A stretch of DNA of 64,000 bases from an uncultured Christensenellaceae bacterium (lineage in GTDB: Bacteria > Bacillota > Clostridia > Christensenellales > Aristaeellaceae): the NCBI GenBank assembly GCA_905234985.1, contig CAJOJQ010000009.1, positions 1 to 64,000 of the forward strand, in the 5' to 3' direction. Numbering within the stretch: the first letter of the stretch is position 1; every line of letters begins with the position of its first letter. The notes beneath the pieces are model-generated. The model was not told where the DNA came from, did no database searches, and was given only the letters and a program-made list of their open reading frames with translations. This document shows positions 1-8,515 of this stretch, one piece after another. The translations under genes were made by a program, and so were the position numbers.

Positions 1-7
1 ATTGTTT

Positions 8-49
8 GGGGACGTGCCTTTTGCTGGCTGTCCACTGAACGGGGACGTG
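8..49. repeat. short direct repeat, possible REP-like end
   Basis: The 9-mer GGGGACGTG occurs at 8-16 and again at 41-49, with TGTCCACTGAAC between. Sequences of this style are often seen beside REP-associated (Y1-type) transposases, but no transposase is in the window. The rest of 50-117 shows no gene or structure that I can recognise. Confidence 0.25.
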
Positions 50-117
50 TAGGTCTGCCTTACCAAAGTGTGTGTCCATCCTATGGGGTACAGTTTAGAG
101 ATTATGCAGTAAAAAAA

Positions 118-145
118 CTCCTATCTCCTCTCTCCTATCTCCTCA
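118..145. repeat. four tandem heptamers, lone arm of the heptamer inverted-repeat family
   Basis: Four contiguous 7-base units run CTCCTAT, CTCCTCT, CTCCTAT, CTCCTCA. This is the same 4 x 7 layout and strand bias as the downstream arms of the elements at 22.3, 25.4, 33.5, 45.6 and 46.2 kb. No matching purine-rich arm is seen in the 117 bases to its left, so it is either a half element or its partner has decayed. Confidence 0.55.
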
Positions 146-148
146 CTG

Positions 149-186
149 AAAAAAACGGCTGCCAGCGCAATTCACGCTGAACAGCC
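149..186 (-). terminator. rho-independent terminator after the Lgt-like gene
   Basis: On the minus strand an interrupted hairpin (GGCTG/CAGCC plus AGCG/CGCT) is followed directly by a run of seven T. It begins 5 bases after the stop codon of the Lgt-like gene and would end the capA-glycosidase-lgt transcript. Confidence 0.7.
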
Positions 187-191
187 AATGC

Positions 192-1160
192 TTATTCCGT
201 CTTCCGGCTCCGGAACACCGTTTGATACGCCGATACGCCGATCACGACGCAGGCGCAGGCCATGAGGCCGTAGATGCCCCAAATGGGCAATTCGTGCCAG
301 ATTTTATCGTCGGCGGCAAATTCCAGGGCGATAATCAAGCCCACGCTGGCGGCCACCGCCAGCCAGCATGCCGCAAGCCCTTTGGCGGTCATGCGCCTTG
401 CTTCCTGCCGCCGCGCCCAGCGGACCACCGCCGCCGCCATCAGCAGCACGATGACGATCGCTGCCGTCAGCTGGCTCACCTTCACGAACAGCCAGCGAAG
501 GTAACTGTCCCGCCGCAGGCTTTCCAGCACGATTTGACAGGCGCTGTACAAAAGCAGGAACAGCCGGGCCGTGTCGCCCGCCTTCCGGCGCTTGCGCAGC
601 AGCAGGGCCAGAATCACCAGCGCGACGACCCCCTCCAGCATGAAAACGGCCCATTTCCATTCTTCATTATACCCGTCAAAGACGGCGAAGGGAAAGCGCT
701 GGAAGAATTCTTCCTCCACATACAGGCCCATGCCTTCGCCGCTGAAATATTCCGCGAGCCGGGCCAGGGCAATGGTCAGGGCGGCGGGAGCGGCCAGGGC
801 GTCCAGAAGGGGCGCGACAGGCTGTTTGCAGCTTTTCGCCGCGATCAGCGCCGCCAGCGCAACGCCGCCCACGGCGCCCCAGAGGGCGTATCCGCCCTGC
901 CACAAATACAGCATGGACGCGAACCCGATTTCCTGATACAGGGAAAGCCGCGCGATGCAGTAAAACAGCCGCGCCCCCAGCAGGCCCAAAAGCAGGGCCA
1001 GTAGGGCCGTGCGCCATACCGCGTCGGAGGGCAGCTTTTTTCTGCCTGCCAGGAAAAAGAACAGGCCCAGGCCGCAGGCCGCCGCCAGAACCACGCCCAG
1101 GGCGTAGCCCGTCACCGGCAAATGAAATACCGAAAACAGGATGCGATCCTCAAATTCCAT
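192..1160 (-). CDS. prolipoprotein diacylglyceryl transferase-like membrane protein
   Basis: This 322-residue protein has about seven hydrophobic segments and the general layout of Lgt, which moves diacylglycerol from phosphatidylglycerol to lipobox cysteines. The Lgt-like landmarks are GARLFYC near residue 62, GGYALWGAVGGV near 88 and RLAEYFSGEG near 132. In canonical Lgt the second landmark reads like HGG; here a Trp stands where the His is expected. The C-terminal 100 residues are extra membrane segments. It is the last gene of a minus-strand operon after CapA-like and glycosidase-like genes, 13 bases downstream of the latter. ATG start with GGAGA upstream. Family membership is likely; transferase activity is uncertain. 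Confidence 0.65.
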   Translation of the reverse strand: MEFEDRILFSVFHLPVTGYALGVVLAAACGLGLFFFLAGRKKLPSDAVWRTALLALLLGLLGARLFYCIARLSLYQEIGFASMLYLWQGGYALWGAVGGVALAALIAAKSCKQPVAPLLDALAAPAALTIALARLAEYFSGEGMGLYVEEEFFQRFPFAVFDGYNEEWKWAVFMLEGVVALVILALLLRKRRKAGDTARLFLLLYSACQIVLESLRRDSYLRWLFVKVSQLTAAIVIVLLMAAAVVRWARRQEARRMTAKGLAACWLAVAASVGLIIALEFAADDKIWHELPIWGIYGLMACACVVIGVSAYQTVFRSRKTE

Positions 1161-1173
1161 GGCGTTCTCCGTT

Positions 1174-2106
1174 TCACTTTATGTACGCGCTGGAAAAATA
1201 AATGATGTCCCACACAGAACGCACCTTTGGATTGTTCAGGCCGTTGATCTTGACGTAATTGCCACCGCGCCTGAACACCACGTTGCAGGAATTGCCGCCG
1301 TCTAAGTTATAGGCGGTCTGAATTTCCCCGAAGGAGCCGACCAGATCCGCAAACTCGTTTAGGGTCAGGCCCTTGCTGCCCTTGTTTTCCGGCCCCTCGG
1401 CGTAAATGCACATGTATTCTAAGGGGGCTGTCTGGGCGATGCACATCCGCTGGGCCAGGACGGTGGGCACCTGGGGCTTGGCGTTGATGAAATCCGTTTG
1501 CCGCACGCCGTCGATCACCAGGGCCGGGCCAAAAGCGAAGCCGTTCACAATGGTGCCGGAAAAGGCTTCCACGTCGGCATTGGTGGCTTCCTTCAAAATA
1601 TGGAAATCGCCCTTTTCGTCGATAATCAGCACGTCTAAACGGTGGCCAGAGGCTTCATAGGCCTTATCGCATTTGGTTCGGTAATTCCTGCCCTGCCGGG
1701 TCACCAGGCCCACGTTGCTCATCTGGCCCACCACGCTGTCGCCGCTGATGGCGAACACGGCCTTGACGTTCCTGGCCTGGGTGACCAGCTTTTCCCCGCT
1801 GCCCAAGTTGTTGTAATTGCCGGACAGAGCGGCCCGAATCTGGGTGGCGTTGGCGATTTTGATCCGCGCCACCAGATAATTGGTATTATAAATCCTGCCC
1901 TCCTCGATCTTCACGGAAATGGAGGGGTCTTCATATTCCCAATCCGACAGATAGCATTCCTCGTAGGGGGCGATCAGGTCGGTCTTTTTGGCGTCCATGG
2001 GCAGCTCAATGATTTCCGCCTGGCCCACCAGCGCCCCGGAGGGCACCAGCAGCAGCAGGCTCAGCAGCAGCAGGGCCAGCGCCAGCGCGCGCAATACGTT
2101 TTTCAA
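1174..2106 (-). CDS. secreted phosphodiester glycosidase (NAGPA-domain) family protein
   Basis: The 310-residue protein starts with a Sec signal peptide (MKNVLRALALALLLLSLLLL) followed by one extracellular domain. The C-terminal motif YNLDGGNSCNVVFR is the hallmark of the NAGPA/exopolysaccharide phosphodiester glycosidase family, which cleaves sugar-phosphodiester linkages. The start codon is TTG, chosen because GGAGG lies 7 bases upstream. It lies 20 bases after the CapA-like gene and before the Lgt-like gene, suggesting a shared role in surface polymers. The substrate cannot be told from sequence. Confidence 0.75.
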   Translation of the reverse strand: MKNVLRALALALLLLSLLLLVPSGALVGQAEIIELPMDAKKTDLIAPYEECYLSDWEYEDPSISVKIEEGRIYNTNYLVARIKIANATQIRAALSGNYNNLGSGEKLVTQARNVKAVFAISGDSVVGQMSNVGLVTRQGRNYRTKCDKAYEASGHRLDVLIIDEKGDFHILKEATNADVEAFSGTIVNGFAFGPALVIDGVRQTDFINAKPQVPTVLAQRMCIAQTAPLEYMCIYAEGPENKGSKGLTLNEFADLVGSFGEIQTAYNLDGGNSCNVVFRRGGNYVKINGLNNPKVRSVWDIIYFSSAYIK

Positions 2107-2126
2107 TGGGGTTCCTCCTTGCCCTG

Positions 2127-4082
2127 TCAGGGCAGCATCTGTCCGTTTTCAAAGCGGATGATCCCGCTTTCCAGGAAGGAAGCGGGGGGATTCTGGGTGT
2201 TCGCGTATTCTTTCTTGAATGTCAGCTTCTTGAATACCTTACTCCGCGCCGCCGGATCGGTCAGCTCAAAGGGCCGGTAATCGGGACTGCTCTGGGTTTC
2301 GCAGGGGATCACCCGCAGCTCCTTAAGCTCCGCTTTGCCATCGGCCTTTTCGTAGGTGAGCTGGAAAATGCCGGTAGAGGGGTCCACCTGGCTCATGGTG
2401 CCGAAGGTAAAATTGCCGGTGGAGTACAGAATGGGGTTGCCCTTATAGAACTGGATGGGCTGGATCACGTGGGGATGATGGCCCCAGATGGCATCCGCCC
2501 CGGCGTCGATCACCTGCTTGGCATAGGCGATTTGCCAGGTTTCCGGGGTCATGTAGGTTTCCCTGCCCCAATGCAGGCTGACGATCACCACGTCGCACCC
2601 TTGTTTTTCCTTGAGCTTCTGGATCCGGGCGGCGATGCGCTTTACGTCCGTATCCTGGGGATAAGAAAAACCCACGAAGCCGAAGCGGATATCCCCCACG
2701 TCCCGCACGCCCAAATCATCGTGCCCATCGGCTCTGTTGGGATAAACGCTGCCGAAATAGCCGATATCCGCCGCTTTCAGGGTGTTCAGGGTGTCCTGAT
2801 AGCCCGCGTCCATAAAATCCATGCAATGGTTGTTGACCGTGTTCACCATGTCGACGCCGCCTTCCAGCAGCACCTGCACGTGATTCGGGTCAGCGATCAG
2901 GTTATACTTTTTATCCGTGTGCTTCGTCCGCTTGGTGAATACCACTTCCAGGTTGGCAACGGTCAAATCATCCTGAAGCAAATAATCCTTCACCAGAGAA
3001 AAGGGCCAGCCGTACCCGTTTTTCGCCACAATGCTATGGTAGGAATTCGCCCCATCCCTGCTCTGATAGGAATCGCCGATGGAGCAATCGCCGATCAGGG
3101 ACAGGGTGACGCCGCTTTTATCCTGCTTTTCTTCGGGAGCCTCCGCGGGAGCTTCCGCAGGCGCTTCCGTGGGCAATGCCGTGGGCGCCTCCGTCTGCGC
3201 CGCCGCGGGTGCTTCGGTGGGCGCTTCGGTCGGAATTTCCGTCGGTGCTTCGGTCGGGGCTGCCGTGGGTTCCTGCGTGGGAACCGCTTTGCCGGCAAAG
3301 CGCAGCACATAGGGATTATCCTTGACACCCGCGCCGGATTCGATCACGATTTGCGAAAGGTCCAGCCGAACCGCCAGCCGCAGCCCGCCCACCTTCTTAT
3401 TGGTGTAAGCGCCTAAGCTGATATGGCCGTTATATCCCACCAGGCCAAACCTGTGATCTGAGGTTCCCACATAAGTCAATCTTTCATCATTCGTTGGATC
3501 CTTAAAACCAATGCACCAGTAAGGGCTTTTTTGGTTCCGGGACTCCACATACAGGCCCTGGGCCTTGGCGTAAGGGGTGCATACGCCCTGCCGCTTGGGG
3601 AAAGCGTTCAGCGCTACGCCATACCGGGTCGTCTCGAAACCGTAGTTCTCGTTCAAATACTCGTCAAAGGTCAGGATAAACAGCGTGCCCCGCTCCGGCT
3701 CCTCCAGCAGCGCGCCCCGCAGGGGATCGTCCCCCAGCAGAATATCCAGGCCCTCCGAATTCAGCCATGTGTACAAATCGCTTTCATTATAGGCGGAGAT
3801 CCTGCGGTAAGTGCGCTTTTCAATGACCTTGGGGTCGGTTTCAAAAATAATCTGCTTGGCGTCGATCACATATTCCGTCAGCAGCAGGGCCTTGCCGTCC
3901 TCCACCTCCAGCACCCGCCACAGCACGGGCTGCACTTCGCCTGCCTTTGTGTAGGGATAGCTGCCCAGCAATACATAATCGTAGCCCCTATTTTTTTCAT
4001 ACCCCTGCAATTCCGCGCTGGCCAGCGGCAATATGCCCAGCAGCAGAAGGATCAGCAGTCCGACCGTCAGCGTTTTTTTCAC
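2127..4082 (-). CDS. CapA-family metallophosphatase-like protein with N-terminal DUF6273-like domain
   Basis: A GTG start at 4082 is preceded at 6 bases by AAAGGAGG; the frame stays open another 10 codons upstream, but without a better site. Domain order: signal peptide (VKKTLTVGLLILLLLG), a DUF6273-like domain (LLGSYPYTKAGEVQPVLWRV, residues ~30-270), a low-complexity linker of PTEAPTEAP-type repeats (~275-325), and a C-terminal CapA/PgsA-type domain (GDCSIGD, NNHCMDF, SLHWGRE, GHHPHVIQPI). CapA proteins act outside the membrane in poly-gamma-glutamate or capsule export and resemble calcineurin-like phosphoesterases. No capBC homologue is nearby, so a polyglutamate role is not supported. First gene of a three-gene envelope operon. 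Confidence 0.8.
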   Translation of the reverse strand: MKKTLTVGLLILLLLGILPLASAELQGYEKNRGYDYVLLGSYPYTKAGEVQPVLWRVLEVEDGKALLLTEYVIDAKQIIFETDPKVIEKRTYRRISAYNESDLYTWLNSEGLDILLGDDPLRGALLEEPERGTLFILTFDEYLNENYGFETTRYGVALNAFPKRQGVCTPYAKAQGLYVESRNQKSPYWCIGFKDPTNDERLTYVGTSDHRFGLVGYNGHISLGAYTNKKVGGLRLAVRLDLSQIVIESGAGVKDNPYVLRFAGKAVPTQEPTAAPTEAPTEIPTEAPTEAPAAAQTEAPTALPTEAPAEAPAEAPEEKQDKSGVTLSLIGDCSIGDSYQSRDGANSYHSIVAKNGYGWPFSLVKDYLLQDDLTVANLEVVFTKRTKHTDKKYNLIADPNHVQVLLEGGVDMVNTVNNHCMDFMDAGYQDTLNTLKAADIGYFGSVYPNRADGHDDLGVRDVGDIRFGFVGFSYPQDTDVKRIAARIQKLKEKQGCDVVIVSLHWGRETYMTPETWQIAYAKQVIDAGADAIWGHHPHVIQPIQFYKGNPILYSTGNFTFGTMSQVDPSTGIFQLTYEKADGKAELKELRVIPCETQSSPDYRPFELTDPAARSKVFKKLTFKKEYANTQNPPASFLESGIIRFENGQMLP

Positions 4083-4132
4083 AAGCGTCCTCCTTTGTAC
4101 CGCGTCTTCCAAAAATCGCGCTACCGTTGTTT

Positions 4133-4162
4133 ATTATATCGTATTATGCCGACGCATGTCAA
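4133..4162 (-). promoter_or_regulatory. promoter of the capA operon
   Basis: On the minus strand TTGACA (4162-4157) and TATAAT (4138-4133) are separated by 18 bases. The -35 box overlaps the stop codon of the upstream pseudouridine synthase gene. Confidence 0.7.
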
Positions 4163-5037
4163 ATCAAATTCAGCAGCGTTTTCAGCTCCCCGGGCAGGGG
4201 CGATTCCGCCCGCGTTTCCTTCCCCGTAAAGGGGTGGATGAAGCGCAGGCCGCAGGCGTGCAGGGCGAAGCGCCCCGGCAGGCGGCTGTCGGGCTGGCCG
4301 TACACGTAATCCCCCGCCACGGGACAGCCCAGGGCCGCCATGTGTACCCGAATCTGATGGGTGCGCCCCGTTTCCAGCCGCAGCCGCACCAGGGAATACA
4401 TTTCCGTTTCGGTCTCCACCTTGTAATGGGTCACGGCCCGCACGCCGTCCTGCCGCACTTCCCTTTTCACGCCGTCGCCTTTGGCAATGGGCAGATCGAC
4501 GGTGCCTTCCGCCTTCGGCAAACGGCCCCGACAAACGGCCAAGTATTCCCGCACAAAAGAATCAGTGTGCAATTGCCGCTGCAAAAGCTGCTGGGCGTGG
4601 GCGTCCCGGGCCACGGCCAGCAGCCCGCTGGTGCCCTTGTCCAGCCGGTTCACGGGCCGGAACACGAAATCCCCGGGGCAGCCCAAACGGGCGTACAGGG
4701 CATTTTCCAGGGTGGGGCCTTCCTGCTTCGCGGAGCAGAGGGTGGGCAGGGGCGCGGGCTTGTCGATGATGAAGTAATGCGCGTCCTCATAAGGGATTTC
4801 CAGGGGAAGCACAAAGGGCGTAAGGATCAGCGCCGGTTCCTCCTCCCACCGGGCGCAAAGCGTCTGCCCCGCCCGGAGCCGCTGATCCGCCCGCACGGGA
4901 TTTCCGTCCAGGGTCAGCCCGCCGGAAAACTTGAGGCTGCTGAACAGGCTGCGGGACAGGCCCATTGCTCCTAAGGCAATGGATTTCACCGTCCTGCCCG
5001 CTTCCTCCCCGGAAACGGTATGCGAAAGTACCGGCAA
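4159..5037 (-). CDS. RluA-family pseudouridine synthase
   Basis: The protein is about 292 residues. It has an N-terminal S4-like region (FSSLKFSGGLTLDG) and the RluA catalytic core with the signature RLDKGTSGLL, whose Asp attacks the uridine C1', followed by GRTHQIRVHMA. It isomerises uridine to pseudouridine in rRNA or tRNA; the target site cannot be assigned. I place the start at a TTG (5037) because GGGAGG lies 9 bases upstream. Another TTG eight codons earlier has no ribosome binding site. The family is certain and the start moderately so. Confidence 0.85.
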   Translation of the reverse strand: MPVLSHTVSGEEAGRTVKSIALGAMGLSRSLFSSLKFSGGLTLDGNPVRADQRLRAGQTLCARWEEEPALILTPFVLPLEIPYEDAHYFIIDKPAPLPTLCSAKQEGPTLENALYARLGCPGDFVFRPVNRLDKGTSGLLAVARDAHAQQLLQRQLHTDSFVREYLAVCRGRLPKAEGTVDLPIAKGDGVKREVRQDGVRAVTHYKVETETEMYSLVRLRLETGRTHQIRVHMAALGCPVAGDYVYGQPDSRLPGRFALHACGLRFIHPFTGKETRAESPLPGELKTLLNLI

Positions 5038-5059
5038 GGGCTTGTTCCTCCCTTTTCTC

Positions 5060-5086
5060 AAAAAGCGCGGCGGGCAGCTTCCCGCC
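5060..5086 (-). terminator. rho-independent terminator after the secreted protein gene
   Basis: The minus strand has GGCGGG, a 6-base loop, CCCGCC, then GCGC and five T. It lies just downstream of the stop codon at 5109 and before the pseudouridine synthase gene. Confidence 0.6.
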
Positions 5087-5108
5087 GTTCCGTCGTTTTC
5101 TTATCCGT

Positions 5109-6035
5109 TCAGCGATCCATCATGGCCAGCATCTGATTGCGCAAATCCCTGCGTTCTTTCAGGTTGGGCCAGAAGCGGGTCAGTTTGCGGCTGTTGGTCA
5201 CGTAATCCCGGTACGTCACCCGATTGCGGATGAACAAAAGCACGTTGGTATCGCCGTCCAGGGCCTCCGCGATGCTGATATTCTGGCCGAAACGATAGCC
5301 CGGATCGCCCATGGTTTCGGGTTCCACGCCTGTCACGCTCCTGAGATCATGGAAAAAGGTAAAGAATTCGGTCAGGGTTTCGGTGTTGCCGCCCTGATCC
5401 TCGTAGAAATTGTGATATGTCACCCGCACCGTATCCCCGTAAACGTCCACATATACCTCTCCGATCAGGTAGAGGTTGCTGGCGATGTATTCAAAGGTCT
5501 GCCTGCCCTGCCGGGTCAGGTCAATGGGGGTGAACAGGTACCATTGATCGGTCAGGCCAGGGCGCGCGTCCCGGAACGCCGGGCCGAAGCTGCACGCCGT
5601 ATTTTCGGGATACCAAGTTCCCTTTTCCACGGTGACGGTGCCGCCGTCCTTCTTGGAATAGGTGTAATACAGGCTGTAGGTATAGGTTTTTCCGTCCAGC
5701 TTGAAGGAAGCCTGCAGCTGCCTGATGGGCTTTTTGACGGTCATGTCCTTATCATAGTACGGCACTGTCCACTTGATCGTCTGGCCCGCGGTCACGCCGG
5801 TTTTGGTTTCGGTGTACACTACGGTCTTTTTCGCCGTATCGGTCAGGATATAAACCACCGTGCCGTCCCCCGGCGTGCGGATTTTGGTGGAAAGGATTTG
5901 GGCGGTCTGCCCGTGGGTTAGGGTGGCGGGGCCGGAATAAGAAATGGTCAAGCCGTTATCCGCGGCCAGGGCGGAAGCGGAAAGCGCCAGCGCCAGCAGC
6001 AGCGTAAGCAAAAGAACGCGCAGCATGTTTTTCAT
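5109..6035 (-). CDS. secreted protein of unknown function
   Basis: The 308-residue protein opens with a clear Sec signal peptide (MKNMLRVLLLTLLLALALSA...ALAA) and no lipobox. The mature part starts with a stretch that resembles a bacterial Ig-like beta domain (residues ~25-130), followed by a region I do not recognise. There are no membrane segments, cell-wall anchor or catalytic signature. The ATG at 6035 was chosen over an upstream in-frame start because GGGAG lies about 10 bases before it and the signal peptide begins there. It has its own promoter and terminator, so it is monocistronic. Confidence 0.6.
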   Translation of the reverse strand: MKNMLRVLLLTLLLALALSASALAADNGLTISYSGPATLTHGQTAQILSTKIRTPGDGTVVYILTDTAKKTVVYTETKTGVTAGQTIKWTVPYYDKDMTVKKPIRQLQASFKLDGKTYTYSLYYTYSKKDGGTVTVEKGTWYPENTACSFGPAFRDARPGLTDQWYLFTPIDLTRQGRQTFEYIASNLYLIGEVYVDVYGDTVRVTYHNFYEDQGGNTETLTEFFTFFHDLRSVTGVEPETMGDPGYRFGQNISIAEALDGDTNVLLFIRNRVTYRDYVTNSRKLTRFWPNLKERRDLRNQMLAMMDR

Positions 6036-6074
6036 GGATCCTTCATCTCCCTTTCGTTCCCCCAAATCGGAAAC

Positions 6075-6103
6075 ATTGTACACTGATTAGACGATGAAAA
6101 CAA
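6075..6103 (-). promoter_or_regulatory. promoter of the secreted protein gene
   Basis: Minus strand TTGTTT (6103-6098) and TACAAT (6080-6075) with a 17-base spacer, 40 bases upstream of the start codon. Confidence 0.55.
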
Positions 6104-6217
6104 CCATTTTGTTTCCATTTTTCCGGTAAAATTTCGTTTTTTCGTTCCCTGCGTTCCGGCGCTTTTCTTTTCCCCTTTTTTATGGTAAGATATTCCCTGT
6201 GAAAGCGAGGGGACGGC

Positions 6218-8356
6218 ATGATCGTTGTGGTTGCGGAAAAGCCCAGCGTGGGGCGGGATATCGCCCGTGTGCTTGGGTGCCGGGAAAAGGGCGAAGGGTA
6301 CCTGAAAGGGGAAAACCATCTGGTCACCTGGGCCGTGGGGCACCTGGTCACGCTGTGCGAACCGGATGAAATAGACGAAAAATATAAAAAATGGCGCATG
6401 GACGATTTGCCCATGCTGCCGGAGCGCATTCCAACCAAGGTGATTTCCAAAACGAAATCCCAATTCTCTATTGTAAAGAAGATCATCAACGATCCGGAAA
6501 CGGAAAAGCTGATCTGCGCCACCGACGCCGGACGGGAGGGCGAACTGATCTTCCGTCTCATCTATACCCAGGCCAAATGCAAAAAGCCCGTGGACCGGCT
6601 GTGGATCTCCTCTATGACGGACGAGGCCATCCGGGAGGGCTTCGCCAACCTGAAACCCGCCCAGGAATACGACGGCCTGTACCGCAGCGCCACCTGCCGT
6701 TCGGAGGCGGACTGGCTGGTGGGCATGAACGCCAGCCGGGCCTTTACCCTGCGCTTCGACGCGCTTTTGTCCATCGGTCGGGTGCAGACGCCCACCTTGG
6801 CCATTTTGGTGAAGCGTTATCACGAAATCGCAGACTTCAAACCAGAAGAATATTATACCGTCACCGCCGATTTCGGGGATTATACCGGCCAGTGGTTCGA
6901 TGAAAAAGTCGAAGAAGAAAAAAAGGCCAACCGCATCCCCACAAAAGAAAAAGCGGATGAAATCGCCAAGGCCGTCAAGGGCAAGGCGGCGCTGGTCAAG
7001 AGCGTGACGGCGGAAGCGAAAAAAGAGCTGCCGCCGCAGTTGTACGACCTGACCTCCCTCCAGCGGGAAGCCAACCGGAAATTGGGCTTTACCGCCGACA
7101 AGACCCTGAAAATCGCCCAGGAATTGTATGAAAAGTGGAAGGCCATCACATACCCCCGCACGGACAGCCGGTACCTGCCCATGGACATGATTCCCCGCAC
7201 CAGGCAGACGCTGCAAAAGCTGCCGGAGGAATACAAATCCCTGGTGGAAAACATTCCCTGGAAGGAAGACGGTAAGCTGCCCATTTCCAAGCGGTACTTC
7301 GACAATGAAAAAATCTCCGATCACCACGCCATCATCCCCACGCCCCAGACCGCCCCGGTGGACAAGCTGTCCCCCGACGCGCGGAACCTGTTCGATATGA
7401 TTGCCCGGCGGCTCGTGGCCGTTTTCTATCCCGCCCACGAGTACGATTTCATCAAGGTGATCACAGAATGTCAGGGCAATTTATTTAAAACCACGGGCCG
7501 CACCGTGAAGGTCAACGGCTGGAAGGACGTATATCCCGCTGAAAAGCAGGAAGAAGACGCTTTGCCTGCCTTGCAGGAGGGCGACGGTCGCACCGTGAGC
7601 AAAGCGACGGTCAAGAAAGAGACCACCAAGCCCCCGGCCCCCCACACCGACGCTTCCTTACTGGCCGCCATGGAAAACGCGGGCAAGGAATTGGAGGACG
7701 AAAAACTGCGGGAGCAGATGAAGGGAAGCGGCCTGGGCACCCCCGCCACCCGGGCGGCCATCATTGAGCGGTTGATTCAGGTGGGCTACGCTTCCCGCCG
7801 GGGCCGGGCCATCAGCGCCACGGAAAAGGGCGTTTCCCTCATCGCCATCGCCCCGCCGGAAATCGCCTCCCCGGAAACCACCGGCAAGTGGGAGCTGGCC
7901 CTGGATGAAATCGCCAAAAACAAGCGGGACACGGGTCGGTTCATGGAAGGCATCAAGCGGCTTTCCACCTTCCTGGTGGAATACGCCCGGGACACGAAAA
8001 CCGAAGCCTCCTTCCCGGAGGAAATGCGCCGGGGCAAGGGAAAGAAGAAAACCTCCGCCGTCAAGGCCATCGAGGGCGCGAAATGCCCCCTGTGCGGCAA
8101 ATCCGTGCAGGAAAACAGCAAGGCCTTCGGCTGCTCCGGCTGGCGGGAGGGCTGCCGTTTCACCCTGTGGAAGGACGGCTTAAAGCGCGGCGGCGGGCCG
8201 GAGCTGAACGAAAAGCTGGTGAAGCTGCTGCTGGAAAAAAACGAAGTCAAGGGTTCCACCGGCGTGATCGTCTTAAAGGACGGAAATCTTTCCTTCGCTC
8301 TCAACGGAGCGGAAGCGCCGGTTGTCTCTTTCCCCATCGTATACGAGAAAAAATGA
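6218..8356 (+). CDS. topB: DNA topoisomerase III (type IA)
   Basis: The 712-residue protein relaxes negatively supercoiled DNA and decatenates by single-strand passage. Seen: the Toprim start VVVAEKPSVGRDIA, the metal-site region ATDAGREGELI, SIGRVQTPTLAILV, and the active-site tyrosine in TYPRTDSRYL (near residue 312). A short C-terminal zinc-finger-like segment (KCPLCGKSV ... CSGWREGCRF) keeps three Cys in family spacing and a fourth in a changed context. Length matches the family. ATG with GAGGGG upstream. The gene stands alone between a divergent secreted-protein gene and the DUF4342 gene. A topB distinct from topA is usual in Firmicutes. Confidence 0.93.
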   Translation: MIVVVAEKPSVGRDIARVLGCREKGEGYLKGENHLVTWAVGHLVTLCEPDEIDEKYKKWRMDDLPMLPERIPTKVISKTKSQFSIVKKIINDPETEKLICATDAGREGELIFRLIYTQAKCKKPVDRLWISSMTDEAIREGFANLKPAQEYDGLYRSATCRSEADWLVGMNASRAFTLRFDALLSIGRVQTPTLAILVKRYHEIADFKPEEYYTVTADFGDYTGQWFDEKVEEEKKANRIPTKEKADEIAKAVKGKAALVKSVTAEAKKELPPQLYDLTSLQREANRKLGFTADKTLKIAQELYEKWKAITYPRTDSRYLPMDMIPRTRQTLQKLPEEYKSLVENIPWKEDGKLPISKRYFDNEKISDHHAIIPTPQTAPVDKLSPDARNLFDMIARRLVAVFYPAHEYDFIKVITECQGNLFKTTGRTVKVNGWKDVYPAEKQEEDALPALQEGDGRTVSKATVKKETTKPPAPHTDASLLAAMENAGKELEDEKLREQMKGSGLGTPATRAAIIERLIQVGYASRRGRAISATEKGVSLIAIAPPEIASPETTGKWELALDEIAKNKRDTGRFMEGIKRLSTFLVEYARDTKTEASFPEEMRRGKGKKKTSAVKAIEGAKCPLCGKSVQENSKAFGCSGWREGCRFTLWKDGLKRGGGPELNEKLVKLLLEKNEVKGSTGVIVLKDGNLSFALNGAEAPVVSFPIVYEKK

Positions 8357-8440
8357 GAAAGTTCAGGGCAAACTAAAAGAAATGTCATTGGCTTCTCATG
8401 ATTTTCTAATGATTTTCCTCCTTTTCCTCTCATTTTCTTT

Positions 8441-8468
8441 GGTTATGATATAACCGTTCCAAGGGAAC
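8441..8468 (+). promoter_or_regulatory. two abutting palindromes upstream of the DUF4342 gene
   Basis: GGTTAT-GAT-ATAACC (8441-8455) is followed without a gap by GTTCC-AAG-GGAAC (8456-8468). Both are perfect inverted repeats with 3-base centres, 48 bases before the start codon. They look like tandem operators. The first overlaps a possible -10 hexamer (TATGAT), but no good -35 box is visible. The remaining intergenic bases (8357-8515) show nothing else. Confidence 0.45.
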
Positions 8469-8515
8469 AGAACAAAACACCCAAACGACAGGCGAAACGC
8501 CGAGGAGGAAATACA

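Noticed and set aside
2106..3416. 436-codon plus-strand frame opposite the CapA-like gene
   Set aside because: Antisense to a gene with clear domains; its Arg/Gly-rich stretch is the mirror of the PTEAP linker.
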